From: Ochromonas danica
Lineage: Eukaryota; Sar; Chrysophyceae; Chromulinales; Chromulinaceae
Assembly (NCBI GenBank): GCA_015146655.1
Contig: VKHL01000013.1
Location: 254,879 to 318,878, forward strand
Reading direction: 5' to 3'
Length of the DNA: 64,000 bases
Within the stretch, counting starts at the first letter, position 1; the number at the start of each line of letters is the position of its first letter. Of this stretch, positions 54,462 through 64,000 are shown piece by piece. Under the pieces are notes generated by a model. It ran no database searches and had not been told where the DNA came from. It saw nothing but the letters and a program-made list of their open reading frames with translations. Made by a program: the position numbers and the translations under genes.

Positions 54462-55863
54462 TTATTTCTGCTTGAGTTCTTGGATAAAAGACTTCAAAGC
54501 AGTCTGCAACAACGGCTTCAATCCACGGCTGCTACTTTGCACCACTTCAGGCAATAAGCTGGCCAATCCAGAAGGTAAAGAGCGTTTGTCTGCTTTGTTA
54601 CCATTGTATTGAGTAACTTGTGCATCCTCGAACTCATAGTCACCATCAGCACTAATATCTATGATTCGAAGTTGACCCGCTACGGACTGTTCCTCACCAC
54701 CATCTGTGAACGATACAGTTAATCGCCAGTTGACAGCGGCAGAGTAGTCACAAAGATGCTTCTTTTTGCCTCTTGCTAACGTGACCTGGGCATCACCATC
54801 AACATCCTCTGTACCTGTTGTCTCCACGAAGACAGAGGCAACATTGGGCAGCTTCGTCAGAAGATTAGGGGAGAGTTTACCACTCTCAATGACCTCAGCA
54901 AGACAAGAGAGTTTTTCTGTTAATACCGAGGATGCCCAAGAAGTCAAATCCTTGGACTCGAAAGTACCCGCTGCATTCCAAGCAGAACCTTCTCCTGGAT
55001 TAATAGATTGAACAGGTTGCTCACTGGCCAACTTCTTGGGAGCAATATCACCAATCAATTGCTTAGTATGCTCATCTAATTCATGATTGAAGAATGTCGT
55101 CACTTTTCCATCGGCGGTCTTCTTATAACCACGAAGATTCAGATTTTTGGCTTCTTCATCCTCCTCCTCCATTTTATCGTTAGTTGTAGAAGAAGAAGAA
55201 GCACTAGATGAAGAGTTGACATCAGGAGCAGCAGACTTGGCCACTGGTTGCTTAACAGTGCTTGTAGTGGTAGTAGTAGTGGTGGGAGCTTTAGTCGAGG
55301 AGGAGGAAGCAGCAGGTTTGGCTTGCATTTTCTTTTCCACATTGTCAAGCTGTGTTTTCAATTCCTTATCATCAGGTTTGCGTTCTAAACCTGTTTGGAA
55401 AGCAAGTCTTGCTTCAATGAGATTATCAGCTTGTAAATAGGCCATGCCTAAACGATAATAAGCCTTGAGATAAGTAGGATCGAGATTGATGGCATCTTTG
55501 GCATCATCGATAGCAGCAGATGAGAGATTCATAGATAACCGACACATGCTTCGATTAGCAAAGAGGATTGCCTTAGCAGGGAGATCTGTTTCATTGCCAG
55601 GACAAACTTCAATAGCCTTGGAATAGAGTGCCACAGCTTCGGGATAGTTTTTCATGGCCAGACAGCCTTTGGCACGATTTTTGATTTCTTCGATGAGCTT
55701 TCTCTTTGCATCATCATTCTCAGGCTATTATTGTTGGTATAAGTATGTGAAATGTTAAAGAAGAAGTAGAGTAAGGTAATAAAGAAGATGTTGATGACTC
55801 ACTCACCTCAGCATTTAACACGTCATTGTTAAATGATCCTAATACTCCACCAGAATTGAACAT
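54462..55863 (-). CDS. TPR protein with Aha1 N-terminal-type domain, Hsp90 co-chaperone
   Basis: Two exons (55863-55807, 55724-54462) give 439 residues. Residues about 30-150 are three TPR repeats (MKNYPEAVALYSKAIEV, ANRSMCRLSMNLSSAAIDDA, YLKAYYRLGMAYLQADNLIE) of the carboxylate-clamp sort that binds the EEVD end of Hsp90/Hsp70. A Ser/Thr/Ala linker follows. Residues about 260-430 match the Aha1_N fold: SAWNAAGTFESKDLTSWASS, AQVTLARGKKKHLCDYSAAV, QLRIIDISADGDYEFED. Aha1_N stimulates the Hsp90 ATPase by binding its middle domain. The joined form suits direct docking to Hsp90. Exon 1 codes only 19 residues (MFNSGGVLGSFNNDVLNAE). Confidence 0.9.
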
Positions 55864-56287
55864 TTTCTTTCTTCACTTTCTTCTCTTCTTCTCTCACACA
55901 AAGCAAATAAACACCCTATCTAATAAGGTGGTATAGCGTCTAATTAGGTAGTATAGGGTTCAATATGGACGAGGTCTTCCACTTCCACGACTTGTTCCAT
56001 AGACACACACAGAAAGAGGTTTCTGGAATAATGGGCCAAATCCCCAATGCGTCAGATTCTGGGTCTTGTTTGTTGTGGTGGTTTAGTGGTGATGTAAAAG
56101 TGGGGTTAAATCTACTAAAATGTTAGTTTGATCTGGTTGTCATCGAATGAAACTGATGGGGAAAAGGGAAGTTTGAGTAGAATTGTATCAGTATTGTTAT
56201 TATTATAATAGGAGGAAGAATATCAACTAGAGAAAGAAGGCATTATTATCATTATTATCGTCATCATCATCATCATCATTCTATAAG
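55864..56287. other. Divergent promoter gap
   Basis: This 424-bp gap separates two divergent genes. It ends in a GTCATCATCATCATCATCATT microsatellite just before ATG 56288. The 8-mer AACGCGTT is absent; only CCAATGCGTCAG at about 56043 is weakly alike. Confidence 0.45.
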
Positions 56288-59200
56288 ATGGCAGAAGTGG
56301 TAGAAGAAGAAGGCTTCTCTCAACATAATACTACTAATCGAGGGACAACACCTCCAACAGGAAATCGACGTGTAAGTTTCATCAACAAACTTCATGTTCG
56401 TACTGAACGAGATGGTACTGGTAGTGGTGGTCCTCCTAGTAAAGCAACTCCCTCTACTACTACTAATACGACAACATCAAAGCGTAGAAAACGTGCACTT
56501 TTCATTAATAAAGAAGAAGTTTTAAAAGAAGCACAAAAGTTAGTCCCTCAAGTCTTTCCTGATGGTTTGAAAATGAAATCATCAGAAGGATTAAAATATT
56601 TTGGTCCTTCCGCAAAACAACATTTCTATTCACAATATCAAGATTTAAATAAAAAACGATCATTATTTCATGTTAATCCAAATCAAGCATTAAATGCTGA
56701 ATTATTAACTTCTTTCAATCTTGTACAAAACTTACATACTCATACTAATAGTAATAATAGTCTTTATGATAAAGAAGCTATGAAGAATGTTGATGATAGA
56801 TTTGATGTTAATGCTAACCTTCCATTCTATCCACATCGTCAATTAGATCATTCTATGATGGTTGATGAGAAAAATGGAGTGAAAGTTAATACTCGTGTTT
56901 TAATACGTGAACAAGGATTAGATTTTACCCAAGGATATAAACAGATGAAACTGATCCCTAAACCATCCTATCTACCTGATGAAACAATTCAAGAAGATGA
57001 GGATAGTAGTGAAGAGGATATGCATGAAGTGGGAGGAGAAGATGATGGATATGACGAGAGTTTGGAAGATCTCATACATGACAATGGTATCAATAATAGT
57101 AGTGGTGGTGGCGGCGGTGGCGGTGGGGATGGGAGAGAAAGTGAGGATCACTTGACTCCTATGAGACAACTCCCAGCCCATCAACATCAATATAATGGTA
57201 GTAGTCATAGTGGTCGATTGGGTAGTAGCCATGGAGAGGGTGGGAATGCAGAACATGGGAAGTCTAAAGCTGACTTACGTCGTCCATCCAATTCTTCAAT
57301 ATTTATCACTTCTCCACATAGTTTTCGTCGACCGTCGGGTGGCGGTGCAGTTGATACACCATTACCATCAACTTTGCCATCTACCTCTCCTGTCAGACCT
57401 TCCTCTGTCATGACACCTTTGCGAAATACTCCATCCAAGAGATTATCCTTTACCCGCAGTATGTCTCGTCTAGATAGTACACGCAAGATGGGCATGGGTA
57501 ATAAGGAAGGAAGCAAACTCCCTCCTCTTACTCGTGGTACTGCTAACCAACAGGCTCCTCTCACTTCTACAGGCAGTTTATCTTCTATGGGAACTACGGG
57601 ACCATCAATTACTGGTAGTGGAGTCATCCAAGCTATCAATGATGCCTTTGAACTAACTTTACAACGTATTCATGATGATAATCCATCTCCAGTACTTGTA
57701 GCACCAGTAGGAGGTGTTGGAGTAAACAAACCGGGTGTACTAGCATTGTCTCCTCCTGGTCGTAGTTTTTCAACTATCTTGACAGATAGTGCTATCAGCA
57801 CTCATAGTCGTGGTGGTGTAAGTCATCCAGATAATGGTCTCAATAGTCCAACCGAGACAATCAATTCTACTATGAGTGCATCAACATCTATTATAAGTGG
57901 AAGAAGGAAATCAGATGATAATAATAACAACTCTTCTTCACAGGATCTTCTACGATCATCTTTAGATAATTTACAAAAAGGACGTAGTAGTATTATTAAT
58001 ACTGCTACTATGAGTAGTCGTGCTTTAAGTAGTCATATCTCAAGTCTTACAAGTCCAATGAAGAGTACTCTTAGTAGTAGTAATAACAATAATAGTAACA
58101 ACAATAACCACATGGATGATGACTCCTCCTCCACTGGGAGATCTTTCATAAATCGTCAAAGTAGTATGAGAGAAATGAGAAATCCTCCGAGAAAGGCATC
58201 TGCTGCTAATCTTATGGCAGATAATAGTAGAGTAGGTAGTATGATGATGAGTCAACAACGATTATCACGTGCTGATAGCCAAGGTGGTGTGAATGTTGGA
58301 CAAGTATTACATGGCAATATGAATAAGATACATCATAATAATCAATCACTCATGATGGATAATAATAATAACAATAATACTACTCCTCGTACAACAAGTA
58401 GTAATGGTAGTAATAGTATTAGTAATAATAGTATTACACAGACAAAGGTAAAAGGTAGTAGTAATAGTAATAGTAATAGTAATAATAAAAAGCCTTTTCG
58501 TAATAAGAAAGGTGACATTATCAGCAGAGAGAATAATAATACTACTAGTACTACTATAGGAGAAAATACAATTACAGTGAATGAATTAGCAACTTTATAT
58601 AAGAAGCATAAAGAAGAAGAAGCACAAGAATCATCATTACAAACAACATCTTCTCCTATGAGAAAGAAAGTTAGACGAACCTTATTGGCTAAACAACAAC
58701 AACAACTAAATGGTGAAATTAATAATAATTATAATAATTATAATGAGGAGGAAGAAGAAGATTTGACATCATCTCTAGGGAAATCATTAAATTTAATTTG
58801 TATTGAACATCGTGATGAACAAAATAAAAATTTAATGTTTAAACATCTAGTAGGAAAAAGAAAATCTTTATTTCGATATGTTATGTCAAAAGAAGTGAAA
58901 GGTTTTCATGAGATTGATTATGAATTAACATCAAAAGATGCTTATGAATATAGTGAGATTGATACAGATCTTGAAATTGCCTTATGGGAAGAAAGTTCTT
59001 CACTTTCTCCATCAAAATTTGTTATTAAAGATGATATTCGTAAACAAGTCATAGCAAATAGTAGTCGTACATCAACTCCTCAACAAGGACATAGACCTTC
59101 ATCAAAGATAAAGAAGAGAGCAACTAGTATGAATGCTGATGATTTACCTATTGTTTTATCACCACGTTCACAATTTATTGATAGTTGTATTCGTAATAAA

Positions 59201-62200
59201 TTAAATCCACGTGCTTCATTAATATTAAGAAAACAATTTACAAGAGAATTAAATTTAAAACATTTAGGAATGGGAGATGAAATGGCATTATTATTAGCTG
59301 AAGCATTAGTACAAGTTCCTTATATTACCTCTGTAAATATATGTGATAATAATCTAACAGATATTGGATTATCTGCTATAGTTAATGCTATTGTTAGTAT
59401 GCATGAAGTTAACTATCTTAATATGTCATGTAATATTATTGGTCCTGAAGCAGCTTCTTCATTAGCTAATTATCTATCCTCTTCAACTTGTGGATTACAT
59501 GCTTTAATATTAGAAAAAGCTGATGTTGATGATGATGAATGTCAACGATTTGTTGAATCATTACATGAAAATCGTTCATTATGGGAATTAGATTTATCTG
59601 ATAATAAAGTTGGTAGTAATGAGAATTTAAATACGGTCATGCCTGATATTGTAACCGGTGGAGAAGCTTTAGCAGAATTATTAAGATCACCTATTTGTAC
59701 ATTAAAGACATTAAAATTAGGATGGAATTTAATTCGATTAGGTGGTGCAGAAGATTTATGTACTTCTATTAGTCTTAATGAATCTATTACCTATTTAGAT
59801 ATCTCATTTAATTCATTAGGTAGTAATGCAGGTATTGCCTTAGGAGATGCATTACAAGATAATAAAGTATTAAAACATTTATTAATTGCTAATAATAGTT
59901 TAGATAGTATAGCCTGTTTAACAATTTGTGCTGGTATTTTACAAAATCAAAATTTAGAAACAGTTAATTTTGATGGAAATCCAATTGCACAACAAGGTGG
60001 AAAAGCATTAATGCTCTTACCTACTATTGTTGGTTCTAGAGTACATGTTTCAGCAAGATCATGTAATATCTCTTTAAATGATAGTAAGAATTGGTAAGTT
60101 CTTTTATCTACTCTTTTATGGTGAGATGTTATAATATCTTTTATCTGATTGATGTGTTTGTTATGGTTGTTGTTGTTATTTGGATAGGTTTGATACAGGC
60201 ATGATTTGTCGTCCCTATGAACTTGATCTATCACAACCTTTCCATCGTGCTATTGCTTTAATTCTAACGTATCTTGTTCCTTCTCATCAAACTTATATTG
60301 TTGCAAGATCAGAATATCTTGATACAGAAAATCCTTCTACAGGATATGTTGATCTTGCTTTACAAGAAGCTGTTGTAGAAAATATTAGTAATCTTGATGC
60401 TACACAACGTAAAGAAATTGAAGGAATACAACGTGTTCGTGAAGTTACAAAAGATGTTCATAAAGCATTAGCACTTTTCCAAGAAGTGGATAAAGATGGA
60501 TCAGGTGAATTGGATGAAAATGAATTCACGTATCTTATGGAGACACTTGGTAAGTAAATCCTTGAGAGATTTCCCTCTTCTTCCTCTTTGCTTCTCTCAT
60601 CATCTTCATTATCATTCATTGACTTTGTTGTCCATATGATAGGAATGGATACAAGTGAAGGGAAAGTAAAAGAAGTCATGTCAGAATATGATGTTGATGG
60701 TGGTGGTATTATTGAACTTCATGAATTCTTATTATTCTTACGTAATCAACAACGAGATGCAGCAAAAAGAATGCGTGAATTAACTGAATTTCCTATTTTA
60801 ATTTCAGGATTACAATATCATCTACCACCACCTTCTCTATTAACTGTACAGATCTCTTCTACTTCGACATTCTCTTCTTCAAATCCACCATCAGCAGGAG
60901 GTATGGGAACAGGTTTAGATGGTAGGGTAGCAACTCCACCTGCTAGTATTGTCTCTGTTGGAAGAAGAGGAAGTGCAGCTGGTGGAGGTATTTTACGTGG
61001 TCGTGCAGGTACTGCAAATGGTATTAATAAAAATAGACCTGTCTATGATAAATATACTCCACCAAGACATGGTATTTTGAAATTAAGTATTGTTGATGGT
61101 TTTACACAAAAGGAATCATATCGTGTTATTTCACAAGGTGATCGTAGTAATATTATGACTATAGCAAAACAATCTGGTGATTTATTACAAATGACATCTT
61201 TTGGTGTACAAAATTATAAAATGAGATATGCTGAAGCATTAGGATTTGTACAAATTATGTCAAAAGAAAATGCTAATCTTATTTCTATTCTTGTAACAAT
61301 TCTACCACATATGTCTTCCCCACAAGATGCTCGTTTATTAGTTAATAAAGTATTAAATAATAATAAAGTTGATATTAATCGATTAAAACGTGAGATTGGA
61401 CAAGCTTATAAAGTTATTATGGGACAACCTGATGGATATTATTCTTTAGATCTTACACAACAAATGGATCGATTTTGTATTAATCGTTTATTAGAACTTT
61501 CTATGACACGTGCACATTTACGATCTATTCAACATAGTGTCTTAGGATATGGTAAATTAGGTGATACTTCTCAAAAGGGGAATTGGACAAGTTTTCGTAA
61601 TGAGTTATTTAATAAGCGACCTGTTACCATGTCTGTTGCCTTTGCTTCACCTTTACCTCGTACTGGTCGATTAGAGTTTGACTTTATTTCCTTACAACGA
61701 GTACAAAAAGAGACAGCATTTATCTTAAATGATATTCGATTTACAAATTTATTAGTTCGATCCTTTCTATTGGATGGTAAAGATCGACCTAAAGCAGTCT
61801 CTATGTTAAAGAAAATTAAACGATTAACCAATCAATGCCTTGCAGGAGATGGAAGAACTATTTATGAAACACCACGTGATCGTGCTGGTGAGATTGGAAT
61901 ACATTTAAATGGATTTTACAACAGTTTGGCATTGCGATCAGATGAAGTGGATCGTTATCGACAAAAGGAAAATGTGAAAGTTTCTTGGGAATATGACCCA
62001 GAAGTCATGCATTTGACTTTATCAAATTATGGAGAGATCTACAATATTCCAGGTATCTTCTATTCCGCTAATAGTATAGAGAATGGTAAAGGTGAAAGTG
62101 GAAGTGGAAAAGGTGGTGGTTTGGGTAACAAGACAAGTCGATCAGGTCTAAGAGCTTCGATTTTATCCAAAGGAGATGGAAAATCAATTACTACAAGGAG

Positions 62201-64000
62201 TGTTTCAAGTCGTGGAGCACCTGGAAAGGCAACACCGTCTTTCTCTAGTGTATCATCCAAAGGTGGTGCTGGGGTGGTGGGAAGCACAGGAGGGGTAGTG
62301 GCAATTGGAAATAGTAGTAGTGGAAATGCGACAATCGGTAGTCCCAAAATGAAGTTATTGCAAGCAGTAAATAAGGTTCGTATTGCTGGCTCCTTTATTA
62401 GCACGACATCAACAGTGACGACAAACTCTGCAGATCCTGCCGTTGGCACAGATGCTGTTCCATCTGTCAAGTCAGAACAGGATGGTACAACAGAAAGTAA
62501 TGGAGGCGTTGCTGAAAGTAGCAATGTTGGTGGTGATAATGATGGTGAGCAATCAGAAGAGGCTAGCTTGGATAGTAGTAGCGTAGGGATTGATGGTGGA
62601 GGACTTGTCATGGAAGATAGTGTAGCCAATGGTGGAAGTAGAGGAGGGAATGGGAGAGGTGAGGCAGATAATTATGATAATAGCAGTGATGATAATAGTG
62701 ATGATGAAGATGAAGAAGTCGAGTATATCGCAGACAATCCAAACTATGTTCCTCCCTCACGTACCTCAACAGCAAATCCTTCTTTAGCTACTAATTCTCC
62801 TCGTGTGCCTTTAGCAGCTTCGTTTGGAGGGATTGGGAATGGTATGGGTAGTGGCAACAATAGCGCACGCTTTCCGAATTCATCTGCTGGTGGCAATCGA
62901 GCTAATCTTCTCAATAACTTATTATCACAAGGAAATCTCAATAATAGTGCACATCATCCTGTTGGTGGTTCTGCCTTATCTTCATCGAGAAGCTTGTTCA
63001 ATGCAGTTAGTAGTAGTCATGTGCTATCTCCTCCTAGCAATTCTGCAAGCCAGATAAACATTTCTTCTAGCAATATTGAGGAGGATGGTGAAGGAGGGTA
63101 TGAAGGAAGTGATGGCTTTGAGATTGTGGATAACTCAGATGTTGTACCTAATCAAGGTATCTATGAGAATGCTACCGCTGCTTTTCTACAAGCTTGTTAT
63201 GCCAAAGCTGTCCCACCAGAACATCAACCTCTCTCCGACGCACATCAACGTTATATCTGTCTTATGGCCTCAAGGAATGTTCCCATTCCTGCTAAAGCAA
63301 GCAAAGCACTTGAAGTTCTACTAGATCTCTTTGAATACTCTTATCTCTATGCTCGTCATCTTGAGATGTTAATGATTATCATGGGTGAATTAGGTGGACA
63401 ATCCAAATTATCTGAACATTTTGGAACCTATCGTGTGGAATTGTTTGTCTCCTTATTTAGTAATATCGTTGATATTCATAATATTGAGATTGTCTTGAGA
63501 AGATTAACCACTTTTGAAGTTGCTTGTATTATAGGACGAGTTGGTATTTTGAATTTGTTTAATCCAATGAAACCAGAAGGTAGTTATGAATTAGATCTCT
63601 CACGTCGAGATGATCGTATTATTGTCAAGATATTAGCTCAACTCTCTGTTGTAGAACCAGGAGATAATCTTCCTTTCCTTTCTTTCCGTTGGGAACGTGA
63701 GATGGATTGTATGCCGGGTTATGAATTGACAGAGTTATGGATGACAGAAGATGGTCTACCCAATAAAGGCATTTGGGCAGCAACTTATTATGCTGGAGAA
63801 GGGAAGAACAAAGGAGGATGTAAACCCATGGTGAAGTTTCGTAAAGCCTTGCTGCAGTTGGTTTTGATTGATGAAGAAGACCTTCTGCCTGATAATGCAC
63901 AAGCTGATGATGCAGACAGTCTGACCGCTTTGAATCGTCAACAACTTGTGGGTCCTGCTGTGATAGCATCTAATCCAGGTGTTTGGATTGGTTACCTTGC
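56288..64000 (+). CDS. Very large LRR / EF-hand protein, C-terminus beyond right edge
   Basis: Exons 56288-60093, 60188-60549 and 60643 onward give 2508 visible residues with no stop by the window end. Residues 1-980 are mostly disordered (Ser/Asn/Thr runs). About 985-1255 are ribonuclease-inhibitor-type LRRs (LNLKHLGMGDEMALLLAEAL, LWELDLSDNKVGSNENL, ITYLDISFNSLGSNAGIALG). A paired EF-hand follows across the second intron: loop 1 DKDGSGELDENE is canonical for calcium; loop 2 DVDGGGIIELHE is close to canonical. Further on is an ordered region (FISLQRVQKETAFILNDIRF), a long Ser/Gly/Asp spacer, and a helical block (ALEVLLDLFEYSYLYARHLE; SFRWEREMDCMPGYELTELW) that repeats in style and may be DUF4476-like. 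It could be a calcium-regulated scaffold. The function is unknown. Confidence 0.85.

Noticed and set aside
1-64000. Retroviral, LTR, LINE or Polinton-type sequences
   Set aside because: No reverse transcriptase, integrase, capsid or polymerase motif and no long terminal repeats were noticed anywhere in the window.

Overview
The window looks like nuclear DNA of a stramenopile (heterokont) eukaryote. Genes are split by short GT-AG introns, mostly 53-225 bp, and the sequence is AT-rich. Coding regions carry many trinucleotide runs that encode Gln, Asn, Ser, Thr, Gly or Asp. One protein has a Pro-Thr/Ser-Pro-Ser-Gln repeat stalk about 880 residues long, a type common in brown algae, diatoms, oomycetes and eustigmatophytes. 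I cannot name the genus.

Left part (1-16.5 kb): an edge-cut membrane protein, a TylF-type O-methyltransferase, a GNAT acetyltransferase, a peroxiredoxin-thioredoxin fusion, a 1158-residue low-complexity protein, an eight-exon coiled-coil/C2-like/multi-pass membrane protein, a DinB-like protein and a Tubby-like protein. Centre-left (16.5-31 kb): a repeat-rich spacer with a 32-bp minisatellite, then one seven-exon minus-strand gene of about 10.9 kb for a 3456-residue membrane protein (Pro/Thr/Ser stalk fused to a large glycine-rich membrane protein also known in plants), then an AAAP amino-acid transporter.

Centre (31-46 kb, accessory in character): a 1.66-kb element with 25-bp perfect terminal inverted repeats and flanking TTAA, a ZRANB2-like RNA-binding protein with telomere-like repeats in its intron, a fucosyltransferase-like protein, an HTH/zinc-type gene bracketed by a short inverted repeat, a 1.2-kb segmental duplication carrying two near-identical genes around a PKA-like kinase whose DFG motif reads EFS, and an APC-type permease. 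Right (46-64 kb): a tandem pair from an unrecognised family sharing a VGCDGCT motif, a TRAMP-like RRM/zinc-knuckle protein, two Hsp90 co-chaperones placed tail to tail (SGT1 and a TPR-Aha1N protein), and a very large LRR/EF-hand protein cut by the right edge.

Many genes are head to head. Four divergent gaps each hold one copy of the palindrome AACGCGTT, which I consider the best candidate for a shared regulatory element. Exon joins were made by eye from splice consensus and frame. Each multi-exon total was checked to be a multiple of three, except the 37070-38309 gene (unresolved join) and the two edge-cut genes.
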